Assembly (NCBI GenBank): GCA_027627225.1
Contig: CM051033.1
Location: 11,066,558 to 11,130,557 of the forward strand
Direction of reading: 5' to 3'
From: Congeria kusceri
Taxonomy: Eukaryota; Mollusca; Bivalvia; Myida; Dreissenidae
DNA: 64,000 bases
The position numbers were made by a program, and so were the translations under genes. Below, in pieces: positions 12,301 to 27,300 of this stretch (position 1 is its first letter; each line of letters starts with the position of its first letter). The notes under the pieces were generated by a model. The model was given only the letters and a program-made list of their open reading frames with translations. It did no database searches and was not told the origin of the DNA.

Positions 12301-15300
12301 GCGGCTTACCTGATGGGACACCCGGAGTGCCTATTGGTGTTATCGTAGTATCGCACCATGAAAGTAATATTAGACATATTAGATATAAGATAAAATTCCT
12401 TAAGCCACCAGAGGCCATATTCCAGATACATCTAAAGTCTACCTTAAAATATTTTCACTTAAAGTTCCGATTTTTGTAAGGTTATATTTTAAAACCTACA
12501 TAAAAATAAGTGATCCCAATACAAATGAGTAAATTGTAGATAACAATAAGTTCATAATAAGTGAAGACCAAACAGAAATTCATGTACATATTGAATACAA
12601 GAGGGCCACGATGGCCCTAGATCGCTCACCTGATAGTTTATATAAAATATCTCAATACGTTCTCAAGTTATTGAATAAAAAACTGTTTTTTTCTATTTTT
12701 AGTAACAGTGACCTTGACCTTGACCGCAGCCACCACATACGTAAAGCAAGGTCTCGATATAAGGTATCTACGTATGAACTTTCATTAAATATATCAAGAC
12801 GTTCTTAAGTTATGGAGCATAAATCGTTTTTCTACTTTTATTAACAGTGACCTTGACCCCACCCACCCCATAAGCAAACCCAAGTGAGGTCTAGATATAA
12901 GATATGTTTATTAGGTTTCATTACAATATCGCAATCCGTTCTCAATTTATTGAGCGGAAACCGTTTTTCTATTTTCAGTAACGGTGACCTTGACCCCACC
13001 CACCCGACATGCACTCCCAAAAAATGTATCGATATAAGGTACTTATGTATTAAGTTTCATTAAAAGAGCTCAAGGCGTTCTCAATATATTTAGCGGAAAC
13101 CATTTTTCTATTTTAATAACGGTGACCTTGACCTTGACCCCACCCACCCCATATGCAATCCCAATCGAGGTCTCAATATAATGTATTTATGTATTAAGTT
13201 TCATTAAAATATCTCAATGCGTTCTCACGATATGGGGCGGAAACCTTTTTTCTATTTTTAGTAACAGTGACCTTGACCCCTCCCACCCCATATGCAATTC
13301 CATGCGAGGTCTCGATATAAGGTATCTATGTATTAAGTTTCATTAAAATATCTCAATGCGTTCTAAAGTTATTGAACGGAAACCGTTTTACTATTTTTAG
13401 TAACAGTGACCTTGACCTTGAACCCACCCATCCCATATGCAATCCCAATCGAGGTCTCGATATAATGCTTTAACCAAATATGAAACCTCTGGGCCTTGTG
13501 GTTTCCGAGAAGATTTTTTCAATAATTTTGCCATTTACGTCTATATAAACCATGTGAGCCCCGGGATGTGGCCAGTTTTGACCCCATGGGCCTTATTTGA
13601 ACAATCTTTGTAGAGGACCACTATACGTCATTACATACCAAATAGGAAACCTCCGGGCCTTGCGGTTTCAGGAAAGAAGATTTTAAAAGTCATTTGGCTA
13701 TTTAAGTCTATATAAGCCATGTGAGCCCCGGGATGAGGCCAGTTTTGACCCCAGGGGCATCATTTGAACAATCTTTGTAGAGGACCACTATACAATGTTA
13801 CATACCAAATATGAAACCTCTAGGCATTGCGGTTTCAGTGAAGAATTTTTTTAAAGTCATTTTGCTATTTAAGTCTATATAAATCATGTAAGCCACGGGG
13901 TGTGGCCAGTTTTGACCCCATGGGCATCATTTGAACAATCTTTGTAGAGGACCTCTACACGATGTTACATACCAAATACGAAACCTATGGGCCTTGCAGT
14001 TTCAGAGGAGAAGATTTTTAAAGTCATTTTGCTATTCAAGTCTATATAAACCATGTGACTACCGGGGTGTGGCCAGTTTTGAACCTAGGGGCATCATTTG
14101 AACAATCTTCGTAGAGGACCACTAGAGGATGTCACATATCGAATATGAAAGATCCAAGCCTTGTGGTTTAAAGGAAGAAGATTTTTAAAGTTTTCAGATT
14201 TTAGCTCTGGTGACCTACATATGCAGCGGACCGGAACGATTTGAACAATGTTGAAAGAGGGTCACCCAAGGATGATTCCTGTGAAGTTTGGTGAAAATCT
14301 GTCCAGCGGTTTAGGAGATGTTCTTTGAATGAAAATGTTGACACAACGCACGACGGACAAAAGGCGATCCTAAAAGCTCACCATGAGCACGTTGTGCTCA
14401 GGTGAGCTAAAAATGCTTAAGAAAAAGTACGATTTTTACTTTTGTTAAGGCTAAGTATGAAATTTTACTAAAGATGTTTCTGGAACAAGACCCCTGTATT
14501 TCAAATGACAGAGGGAAGTATGTCATGGCCTTGGGTGGTTTGAAGTGTCTCACCTTTAGGTAAAGCGCGTCGATGATCCCTGCGTCTTTGTACCAAGCCA
14601 AATCCATGATAATTGTACCTGCAGAGAACCAAACAAAATGCAATACGTTATGTAAACGCCTGACTCAGATGTTGAACATTAACCTGGGCCCGTATTGACC
14701 AACCATTCTTAGACTTAGAAATAAAGAATATACTCAGGAAAATACTTGTGTGTTTGCAAATATGCAGAGAACCAATTCAGCTTTTGTCATTAATAAATCA
14801 TTCATAATAAAGAATGCTAAATTTACGTTGGTGAAAACCAAGTAAAAATCAAATTGACAAGAGTTCTTTTAATATAAATTTAAAAATATTCTTTATTCTA
14901 AAGTATAAAGCCTAAGAACAGGTTGGTGAATACGGGCCCAGAAAGCACTCGGGGAGCGCATCCTCCGCCAAAGTAGCTCATTCTCCCCTTGCGTTGTGCA
15001 AATTATAGTTATACAGATAATGTGGCAATGTATGAGTAGTAAATTTTTATCGAGTGCACCGGGATTCTCTACTATATGGCCATCGCCCCCAGAAGACTTG
15101 CTAGTCTGGGTTATGGGCGATAGTGGAAGATACAGGAGATGCCCCCTTTCCAGAGGCGACCCTGGGTCTTTTAGTTCCCAGCGTGAAGCACCTAGTACAC
15201 TGCAACTCGGTTTAACGTCTCATGCGAAAGACGAGTTAGTGGGTTAGGGAAGCGGGGACTCAAACATGCGACCCCTGGGTTGTGAGGCCAGTAGTTTTTC

Positions 15301-18300
15301 CACTAGACCACAGATCCGCCACGTTATGTGGAAAGTTGCCATATCTCCAAATAAATAAGAATCGTTTAAAAAAAATCCGTGATAAACATTGCAAGCTTTT
15401 GGGCCGAGGTTATATACACTCAACAAAAGTTATAACGCCCAAACTAGAAATAAATGGAAAGTGTTGTATTTTCTTTATTTATAAGAATTTCAGCTTGAAA
15501 TGTCAGCTATGTTTATTTGAGTTTTACATGCATGTGTTCATACCCAAATATTGGAAAAATACGAAATAATTTCGTGTTTACCATGGCACAGCTGAAATTG
15601 TTATAAATAAATAAAATACAAAAATGTCCATTTGATGCGTTATAACTTTTGTCAAGTGTATACTATTAAGTGAAGGAAAATTAAAGGTAGCCAAGACGTT
15701 TACATGGGTAGGTATCATTTTATATATACATGCACCCTCGCAGCCCATGTGTAATTACTTTTATTATACAGAACAATATGTGTCAATCATATGCAAATGT
15801 ATAAATGTATGCTATACGTCGACATAAAATTACCAATGAGCTTTATACTACTCTTAGACTAGGATTATAACACGTGTAAAATTTCTTTAAAAAAACAGCG
15901 CCTGTAACTAACTACCTGTCATATATATTACACTTAACTTTTGCTTACTTTTTTTTAAAACCCTTGTCCGAAAAATTAAGATTATGCAATTAGTCATTTC
16001 ACAGTTCTATTGACAACTCATGTTTCCATTTTTAACAAGTTAATATTACGTATCACTATTTTAAATATATGAGATACATGTATATACATATTGTGGTCAC
16101 GTGAGATATCATAATGCATTTAACCGTTTAAAAACATTATATAATATTGAACAGTAACTTCTTACCATGTAATTAAAATAGTTTTTTACTATTGTTATGG
16201 TAAAGAAATTATACGAGTTAACAAATTATGGTAAAACACTTCAATTTCGGAAATATATATATCTAGAGTTGTTTATGAATCATGTTTAATATTAATATAA
16301 TATGCTGTTGCAAACACGTTTTTATGCTATGTCTTTCGACAGCAATGATTGGAAGACCCAGACATTAAAAAAATGTACATGTATATACTGAAAACATAAA
16401 TTCTTCAGTTTATGCGTGTTTAAAACAACTTTGAACGATTTGTGAAAATCCATTGCACGTCATACAAATATAAAATTGTTAATACATTTCGAAACAGCGC
16501 CAATTATATCCTTTTCCGTCTCAAGGCTATGATCCCAGTTTTAATTATTTTGCGTTTTGCGTTGTTTGTATTATATTGTGTCGTATAGGCAATTGGTCAC
16601 TTGCCTCAAATACCAAATACTAAGTGAAGGACCTGCGCATGTTACTAATGGTTTCTCTCCTGCCGATGTTTCTGTGATTGTATTTAACTTATATCAAACT
16701 GGCACATAATATGACGTAATGATCATGACGTCATGACACGTCATGTATAAACATACCGTCCTCCTCGTACGCGTTCGCCGTGTGGAATGTAAAGAACGTG
16801 TCTGCTTCGTAGAGGCAATGCTTGTTGAGCTGTTCTCCCGACTTTTTATGTATAATGCAAAACCGAGTCTAGGTTAAAAAAAGAAAAGTACATGTAACTT
16901 ATTTTAATGTTATGTTTGTTAACGTACACATTTGGTAAGCTGTTGCATGTAAGTTACTAACGCAGATAATATATTTCCCAAATAATCATTTTGTTGCATT
17001 TTTATATCGAACAACTATAAGAGCGTCAAAATAACTTACCACAATATTAAAGTATTAGGCCATACAAATTTGATTATATGTTTCGCGTCCCATGATTTTT
17101 CTAAACCTACCAACCAGGCAGGAAAAAACAACAACGAGTAGATAAAAAACAATTTTTTCTTTCACAACTTATTCACGGCAGTGGCACAAGCTAAAGCAAA
17201 CGTTTACTTGCAAAACTGTTACAATATCATCTTCATATTAGGAACCGACTTTAACACAGCATTTTAACTGCGTCAGTTGATTAGTTGCACACTGTTGTTG
17301 TTGTTTTTTGTAACAAATATTGGTAAAAATACTTAAAAGTCTATTTTTTCTAAATTTTATATACGCTTTCCAACTCGATTTTTCACATAGTCAATTTGTT
17401 TCGCTCGTGCATCCGAAAACCTACCAGCCCGAGGACGCTCAACAAAGAACCAAATTGGTATGGTCTTAAGTGAAAGCACTTTCAAAACGGCAAGCACAGA
17501 GTTTACATTACCAAAGTCAACATAAGGAAATTAAATCGTAAAATCGTACTTCTCGCAGCACGCCATTAAAAAATAACAAATAAAGAATATTATGTGAGTG
17601 TTGCATAAAGATCAGGTTTATCAACTTCAAGAGAGGCCGAGAAACATGTTAGCGCGAGGCTTGCCTATTTGTTTGTCATTTACTGAAAGAAGTGCAACAT
17701 TCTGCATAAAAATGGATTTCTGATAAGTTGGTCTTCCCATGGTTGACATCATTGACACTTGACAGTACATCATTTGGAAAAAAACGGAATGTGTCATTCC
17801 CCGTGCACTTCGGCGATAAGAAAAATGAATAGTCGATAATGCAATCGAGTTTTTATTGATCAAACAACCTTTGTAACAAGTGTTTTATTTCTTGTCATGT
17901 TTACAACAAAGCAACAACTTTTTTGCCACAATTGTCGAAAATAACAAATTTGTGGCACTTGAGTCACTTGTGATCATCTTGGGATCTAAATAGAGATCAG
18001 ATAACGTGATCTAAAAATATCAACTTTGTGGCGCGTTGTGAGAAAACCGGCCTTAATGCATGTGCGTAAAGTGTCGTCCGCACAGGCTAATCCAGGATGG
18101 CACTTTCCGCTTGTATGGTATTTTCTGTTTCAAGGAAGTCTCTTCTAAACATAAATCCACTGTAGGCGGAAAGTGCCGTCCTGGATTAAGTCCGGTTTCC
18201 CACGACGCGGCTCCAATAGTATATAGCTCAAATATATATGATGGGTTGTTATTCAATCGATTTACTTGTAGTAATAGGATAATATGCAATTACCTACATT

Positions 18301-21300
18301 TATCTGATTTGACCTCCAGAAGCTTTTTATTGCAACTATATATAAAAAAACGGCATTAAATTAAAACACATACGTAAAACACAACACAAATGATTGGCCC
18401 AGTTTGGCCAACACATACACATAATTCCGCAACCACTAAAGCAGCATTAAAGTTCTTAAGTATGTTATAACATGATTAGCTTAAGTCCACCATTTTCGTA
18501 TTGCAAGTATGCGTGCGAAGCCAATAGTGTAATGCCGTATTACATTTTAATACAAATTGTATGTAAGATTATCATTATATAAATTATTATAAATAATACC
18601 TTGTGTTGTAATATCAAGTGAAAAATTATAATTTTGATTGATAAAATTAGAGACTTCAGCCTGTTAGCCCAAAGAAAGATCGAGAAACTAGGACGCTGGT
18701 GCTTACCTACAATTCCAACTAAGAATGCTCACCTGTGCTGCACATATACCTTACGCAATGCCTGCATTCAGACTGTCATTACCTTCATATCTGGGTACCA
18801 CTTTAAAACCTCGTTAACTAATATCTGAGAACCACTTCAAAGCCTCATTAACTTAACATTTGGGTACCAGTTCAAAGCCTCGTTACCTGCATATCTGGGT
18901 ACCTCTTCAAAGCATCATTACCTTCATATCTGGATACCACTTCAAAGCCTCATTACCTTCATATCTTGGTACCTCTTCAAAGCCTCATTACCTTCATATC
19001 TGGATATCACTTCAAAGCCTCATTACCTTCATATCTGGGTACGTCTTCAAAGCCGTATTAACTTCATATATGGGTACCACTTCAAAGCCTCATTACCTTC
19101 ATATCTGGATACGTCTTCAAAGCCTCATTACCTTCATATCTGGGTACCACTTCAAAGCCTCATTACCTTCATATCTGGGTACCACTTCAAAGCCTCATTA
19201 CCTTCATATCTGGGTACCACTTCAAAGCCTCATTACCTTCATATCTGGGTACCACCTCAAAGCCTCAGCAGGCAGTTTCTTAAGCACAAGAATTTTTAAA
19301 TCCATAAGGAGCGGCTGTAGGGTTATAATGACGTAGTTTTCCGTCATGCTGAAGCTGTGGAAGTAGTGCACGTGCGTCCACCAGGGAGACGGTATGAGGG
19401 CAACGACGTTTTCTTTGGCGTTGAACTTCGCAGAGGTGTCACGTGGTTCTGTGGTGAACATTTTAGTTTTATTGTCAGATTGATCAAGATGATCGTTATT
19501 TTTATTATCTATAGTATTTTTATTAAAACTGTTGTATGCAAGTATACATCTCCAAAACTACATATGCATCCGTAATTTATATTATAATTAAGAAAACAAG
19601 AGCTGTCAGAGGACAGCGCGCTCGACTATTCGAAGTATTTCAGTTGGTATATATTTTGGATAGTGGAAGGGGTAAACATTTGTTAAAATACAAAACCTTT
19701 AAGTGAAGCCTTGTATAATTTATACATTTTTGGAACAAAAACTTTAACCACAAAATCTATGTAAAAAGTGTGCTTAACTCTGTCAAAATACAAAACAGAG
19801 TTATGGATAATGTTGCCACTGATACTAGAGTTGATGACAAAGGTTAGTTCCAAGTTTTACGTGAATAACTTGTGTAGTTTTGAAGTTACAAAACTTTTAA
19901 ATTTAAACTTTAACCAGAAGATCTATGTGAAAAAGGGACGTAACTCTGTCAAAATACAAAACGAGTTATGGGAAATGCTGCTCCTGATACTGGAGTTGAT
20001 GACAAAGGTTAGTTCCAAGTTTCAAGTGAATAACTTATGTAGTTTTGAAGTTAGAAAACTTTTGAATATAAACTGTTACCAGAAAATCTAAGTGAAAAAG
20101 GGGAATAACTCTGTCAAAATACAAAACAGAGTAATGGGAAATATTGCCTCTGGTACTAGAGTTGATGATAAAGGTTAGTTCCAAGTTTCAAGTGAATAGC
20201 TTATGTAGGTTTGAAGTTAAAAAAACAGAGTTATGGGGAATGTTTACCCTGATACTGGAGTTGATGACAAAGGTATATTCCAAGTTTCAAGTGAATAGCT
20301 TTTGTAGTATTGAAGTTACAAAACTTTTGAATATTAACTTTAACCAGAAAATCTATGTGAAAAAGGGGCATAAACTCTGTCAAATACAAAACAGAGTTAT
20401 GGGGAATGTTGCCCCTGACACTGGAGTTGATGACAAAGGTTAGTTCCAAGTTTCAAGTGAATAACTTATGTAGTTTTGAAGTTACAAAACTTTTGAATAT
20501 AAACTTTAACCAGAAAAAAAAATTGAAAAAGGGACATAACTCTGTCAAAATACAAAACAAGTTATGGGGAATGTTGCCCCTGACACTGGAGTTGATGACA
20601 AAGGTATATTCCAAGTTTCAATTGAATAACTTTTGAATAAAAACTTTAACCAAATTCAGACGCGGATGCGGACGCCGACGCCGACGCCGGGGGTAGTAGG
20701 AAAGCTCACCTATTCTTCGTATAGTCGAGCTAAAAAGCAATAGCAATCTTAAAGTTGGTCATTAATAAACATTAAGCAGAATGCCATTTACACAGTTAAG
20801 TCATTTTCATGGAAATAGTGTATGATATTCCTGTTGCATGTATTTATAATGAGCAATTGCCGTATTCAAACGCATGGGAGACCACTGTGATGAGTTAAGA
20901 TTCTGAAACTGACCTGTCCTTTTAGGCATGCGCACCACTGCAGTAGGCAATCCTTTCTTAAACAAGTGTCCGACATTATACACCGAGCCATCTCTGTCGA
21001 TATGCGCATGTGCAGTTGCCATGTCAGCGGTAGTGAGCTCTTTCAGGTCGAGCTGGAAAGATGAATATGCTCAATTGGTTAGTACACCCTAATCGTTTCA
21101 TGTAAATATAATAAAATAATTTAAATACCTTAAAGCTGATAAACAAAGTTAATGCATTTTCGTGTGTAATGTGTGTTATACCTGTGTATTTAAAGATATT
21201 GTACTCCAGATGGGCCTAAACATGTGAGTTTTTTGTAGTTATGCCTAAACGGTAAAAAACATGCCTAAAGCCATCACTATTTGTATAGAACACGATCTAA

Positions 21301-24300
21301 TGCTGTCATAAACTGTATATTTCATCGAAAAATAGAAGTTCAGTTAGCCCGCATTTTCCTTGAACCCGGTATTGGCGATTTGAAAATACCGCCGTTTTCC
21401 CCAAATGCACGCACCAGATTCATGTATGCGCATGAGCGACTCGACAAAACTAAACTGTCGCGTGATTATCCTAAATATAAACGTCCTTTTTTTTTTTAAT
21501 TACTCGATGGGTTATAGCGTCTGCAGACGCTTTAGATTTTAGAACGATAAAAAAGACGAACACTAAAAAAATCATTGTTTTTCAGGTAAATAAATACATG
21601 CCAGTCTAATTTTTTAATGTAATCTATACGATTATGTAACAAAATTGTGTAATTGTAAAATCTTTCTTTCGTTTTTACGATTGGGCCTGAGTTCAGTCTC
21701 TTTAAAAGTGAGAACTGTATTGGTGGCGGATTTCTATTGTGTATTGTGTGTTGGCCTTTGTTAGCGATGGCTGTTTGGACAGGCCTAAAACACCATAGAT
21801 GGGGCTGTGTCTTGTTCAGGAATGGGCGTAGCGAAGAGGCGCAAACCAGATGTACGCATTGTAGAGAGGGCGTTTGAGTGATACTATGTGTATTTTCCAT
21901 TGTGCACAGAAAACACAATGGAGCAACTATATTTTATCTAGACCGTACGTTCCTTCAAAAAACACACTTCAAGTATGTGTTTTATTGCTATTAATGGTGT
22001 AATGGACATGATATATAAACTCCAAAACATGGATCCGCCATTTTCGCGCGATTCGTACCTTTTCCTTTCGTTCCAGCGTATCTGGATCAATCTGATTCCA
22101 GTACATGGTTTCTGAGACTGCGTAAAGTTTGCCATCCAATGGTATTACGTTCACCAGCGTGTTGTCTGTTCGCTCTCCGGGCGAAAAGTACGATGTGAAC
22201 CTTTATACAGAAAACAGGGCCCTTACTTACAAATCTCCTTATTGAACACTTCAGTAAATTTCTTAAATCCCAAAAATTCCTTAAGCCTGTAGCTGTTTAA
22301 TTTATAGGCCATTTAACCATAAAATGTTTTAACTAGTGAATATTACTTAAATGTTTAGTATTTTACCCTTTTGCAACCAGAAATCCTTGAATTTCACTTC
22401 GAAAATTTGATCAGAAATTTTCACTTAAGCCCAACTAACGTTAAGATTTCCGTATGGAGATTTGTGAATACCAGCCCAGATGTTTAGAAAACCCTTTGTA
22501 GAGAAAACAACTATCACGAGGGTAATTCAAATGTCCAAAATAGATAATTACATGTCACCATTTTACAAGAGAGTGGTGTTGCTTGATGTCTGATAGTCTC
22601 GCTTAGTCTCTTTAAATTAGGTCTGCTGAATATGGTTAACATTCTTAAGCCAAATGGTAGTCAGACATCTTTAAATCAAAACATATATGGTGGTCAGTTG
22701 AATTTATCTGAAAATTGACGCAGTTAAGTACACGTTGAAGCACTTAACGCAGCTTTATACTTATTTTTGTATGCTGTTTAAAACATCGTTGAATGGCAGA
22801 TGGCAAATGGACATAATGTGTGCATGACCTCCGATATAGGAAGGTATAACAATAATTATTGTGATGTATTTGTTCAGGTGTAACTATTGCGATGGATTAC
22901 CTCTTGAATATGTCCTTGCATGGATCTGGTATGGCCGCAGTGCCAAATTCCGAAACCACCGGCGCGTTCGCTTTTGTTACCTTTTGATAAGTGTCGCTCT
23001 GTAAATATTTCCGCTGATATTTCACTTCACCCGGAGCTTAAATAGGATGTACAGTGGTTGTTAAGTCGATGTATCAATAGACTCTTATAGGATTTCAACT
23101 TTCAATCTTGCTATAATGTATAAAGAGATCGCCAGTAAATTCAGAGTCCATACCATACAATTAAGCAAGAGTACCCCGTGTGATGTCAATGAAGCAATAG
23201 TTGCTTACAATAAAATACGTATTTTAATGTCTAAAAGATAGCTTGTAATTAGAAGAATAATGTTTGTTGTTAACGCAATGAACGGGTAGTAGTTTTGGAT
23301 CCGGGTGTACCGTCATACATTTTATGAATAAGCATAATAAGCTTGTAAGTACATGAGTGCACGGGTTTATCGTAACATAGTTGACATTGACGACGACTTT
23401 TTCATGTCATAAGCAGTTCAAATTATTTGCTTATCTGATTTAAAATTAATGAAAATGGACCTACAACAATTGCTACACTTGAGCGCAAGTATCTTTCTGT
23501 ATATACAACGTCGATGTCTTCAATGTGTGTGTTACCACTGGACATCATAGTTTTAAACAAAGCGAAAAATGGACGTTTGCGCTGCTTGCGGCATTATCAT
23601 TTGTTGAACTCCAATATTATGACTATTATTTTGTTAATAGTCAAGACGAAATCAACCAGGTATTCTAAGTGATAAGATCTTACCACCAATGATATGTTGG
23701 TATAAATATATTTTGCGTACGGGGTTGTATTCTTGCTATACATAAATGAAAATATCGGGACGATTCGTTCCCCGCGGTATACCCGGGTACCCGTTCAGTC
23801 TCTCATGTAATTACATTACTCAGTATTTTAATGTGTAAACATTACCTTTTCAATATATTCATAAAGTTTACTTACAATACTCACTAAACATGTTTACGTG
23901 TAAGTCGTTGAAACTTACCAATACGAAAGTGCTGGATCATAGCCAGTCCGTCAAACAAATGGTTATATACATAGTTGCCAACTTCGTACATTCCCCCGCC
24001 ATTCCTGTACAGATCTCCGTGTACATAGGGCGGAATAGTACCTGGACAAATGGTTTATATACATTTAATAATCAACTTTACAACATTACGCACAATATCA
24101 CAAAATTCACATCTTATATCAGTGGGCACGAGTAAATTAAACGATCAAATCTTGCTGTATAATTTAAAATGTTCTTCTATAAGATTTAATCATTGTGATT
24201 GGCTAAAACCAGTGCCTGTACGAGATTGCGATGCCTGTATGAGATTTAGCGTTTTTGATTGGTCAGTTGAACTGTTCCTATATGAAATTGGAAACATTGA

Positions 24301-27300
24301 TGTTTTTCCAGAAACAAAATGACGCCATCTTGAGATAAATAAAACAAAACACAAACATTCATATAAAACCTTAAAGACGTTTAAATAGGGATTTTGTCCT
24401 CGGACAGCTGTATTGGCATTTGCCCTACGGACGAATAACAGTGCTTGTTTGAAATCACTTATTTAATAACATTATAGTAAAGTATTATGAATTGTCATCT
24501 CATTTAATGGAAGAGACATTTGTATTTTAGTATTTAACATGTTATAGCAAACGGACCTTTATTAATGACAATTTACTTATCACAACGCCTAAACTAAGAA
24601 CGAGTAGTCTTCCAACATTCAATTTATTAAGAAACAAAACATAGCATATTTCATATACAAATGCATAAAATATGTCCATGGTTCATAAAAGTTGCAACAA
24701 TAGATATTTTAGCAATGCACTATTAATATGTGTATTAACATCGTAAATATATTTTTAAAATACACTTTTAAACTTGCATAATTGTGACTATACAATGGCA
24801 CAAATTATACAAGGCAAGGTACACTGGAAAGGAAACTGAAAATATACAGAAGACAGAAGACATCATTTAGTAGCAATTCTATATATATTTTGTTCATAGA
24901 CCAAAAGAATTCCTACAGTCATTAAAATTTCTGTTCACTGGAGAATTTTGAAGTTTGAGCATTATTGATGGACAAGAGACGTCATAAGAATCAAACAAAC
25001 GTTTTCTACAAGGAGTATTTAAGTCTGAACTGGTCAATCAATCAATCAATTGGAGTTGTTTACCCTCGGGACTTCGGTTAAAAACCATTGCCCGAGCACA
25101 CTGCTTAACACAAATACTTTGCTTAAATTTGGCAATACATATATAAAACTTTGCAGTGTGGGTGCGGTGCTAATAATAAAAATCTATGCGTAGAAATAGG
25201 AATACTTATCAATCTAGTATAATAGCTTACATGACACATCAAGCACACTGTTCTTGTATAGAGAGACAACTACCAGGATATACATAGTTTAAAGGGGAGC
25301 AATTCAGCAATAAGCTTTTATTTGTCAACAGGAGTTACCTCCCTTATACTAATAAATAGTTCAAATATAAAACCATATGTGAATGCAAAAACGACTAGTC
25401 TTTTTGTAAATATGTTGGATATTTGGGTAATAGCACTAAATAGGTATAGCGTACTTTGTAACAAGGAGAAAAAAATAAAAGATAAACACTGAGTTTGATC
25501 TAAACTAACATGAAAATGGGGAAATTGGGAGGAATAGCCCAACTTGAATAAGAATAAAATGGAGGGAACACATAATTTTATGTGATTCACCATTTTTCTA
25601 GACCCATTATGCAACAAATGATGCAACGGGATTGTTGGAGTCTTGTGTACTTAGAGATCTGGGCTAGTTCGGGTAACAATCACCATAGCCTATATGTCAT
25701 ATTAAATTAAAAATCAATGTGTGAATACACATGGGATAGTATTTACAATAATGACAACAGGCATTGTTAATTATTGCCAGATCCCTAAGTGGTTCAGCAT
25801 TGTTTTACAATTTCTGTGTTATTTGCATGTCTTTACATACTAAGACATAGAAAAAAAGGTCAAGAGATGCTTTCTAACCTGTATTCATTATATAAGTCAA
25901 GTAATATTACTTGGATATACTGTATAAAATGAACTATTTAGTTAATAGGAGGTTAAGTAGTATAAGACTACTGGTGTACCTAGTATCTGCAAGTGTATAT
26001 AGTGTTTTATTTATTTATTTATTTATTTATTTAGATTGTTATATTTGTTCTAAGGATGGATGTTACAATTGAATGACATGCTTTTAACTAATGCTGAACA
26101 CTTGTCGACAGGAAATATAACTTATTGCTCCAACCTGAGACCCTGTCCATTGAGATTTATACAAGATTGTTGGGCTATTTATTATAATGTAACCTTCCCC
26201 AGGGTGAAAATTTAAGACCAAGGACAGACCTAAAAGTATGAGAATCCTATATACAGTAAAATTATGATATATCTTATATTACATCCTTCCGGTACTATCA
26301 AACGGCTTACTTTTTAGGGCCTTTAAAAATAACTGAGATAAAACAAGATATAATTAATAAAAAGAACTAACTATGCTGTACAATTATATACAGGTAAAAG
26401 GGGAGTCACCCTGGGGGGCACATGTAAGGCAGACTTTGTCTCGTTCGTGATTTTTAAGAGATGGGGGAGCGCCGGTGGGGGAAGGGAATATTGGCCGGCA
26501 GTGCTAGAAAGGTATTTTGAGATATTGGGACCAGGGGGGCGCACAGGTCTACATGATTTACATAGATAGTGACACTTAAAAGAGGTAGTTTAACATATTA
26601 AAAGCTAAAATGTGAATAATCTCTGCTATGAAAGAGTTATTCATTAAAAGTATGCAGAGAAAACTGCATTTAAGAATAACTGCAGAGGATCTCATTATGA
26701 AGTATCACTCAGCGTTTATGGAAAGATTTATCATTATTAACAATATGATCAAAATACTTGGCAAACAATTAAGAAGCTTACTACCCATGTGAGTTACAAT
26801 GTATAATACACATTAAAGGATTGACAGGCGGGTCCTCCCCAGTTAATATAAAATCTGCAATAAAATGGGGTTTATTAATACTTGACAATAGTAAATGGGG
26901 CAAATTGCTTTACTAAAAAAAGATTTAAAATAAGGAATCCTTGGTCAATCAGATTGGCCATGGTTGAGGGAGGGCCCGGCTATCAACAGAGACATATATA
27001 ATAACATGGTTTTTAAATTAAGACATGTGTCACTATCTTCCTGTGCGCCCGGCCCAGCACGGCTCATGTAGGACCACGGAGGGAAAGGGGGAGAAAGGAA
27101 ATGGAATAGGGGCTTTCCTGCAGCTATTAGGACATTGTTTATTATTCCACTGAAAGCACTAATTTACAAGTTAGGTTATTATATGAGCATAGAGTACACA
27201 ATATATGAGCATAGAATATTAAGAAGTCAGAAATGGAAGCTCTTTAACCATATAAAACAGGCAAATATATCTATACAGTTAGGAGCTATTCAGTGATATG

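Noticed and set aside
11650..12321. Open frames rich in Gly/Met or Ser/Pro
   Set aside because: They follow the ggatgatggtgg low-complexity array on either strand.
18776..19266. CRISPR-like array (35-bp repeats)
   Set aside because: Units are directly adjacent with no spacers, in a eukaryotic intron.
18860..19336. 158-residue plus-strand repetitive frame
   Set aside because: It is antisense to the 35-bp exon-derived minisatellite and to exon 6.
19768..20636. Plus-strand frames repeating LILELMTKVSSKFQVNNLCS
   Set aside because: They are translations of the 165-bp tandem units inside the family C element.
24170..24330. Promoter or start exon of the carotenoid oxygenase near 24.3 kb
   Set aside because: The ATG there leads into sequence unlike the family and has no phase-matching donor. 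The exon at 33750-33819 matches both phase and motif.
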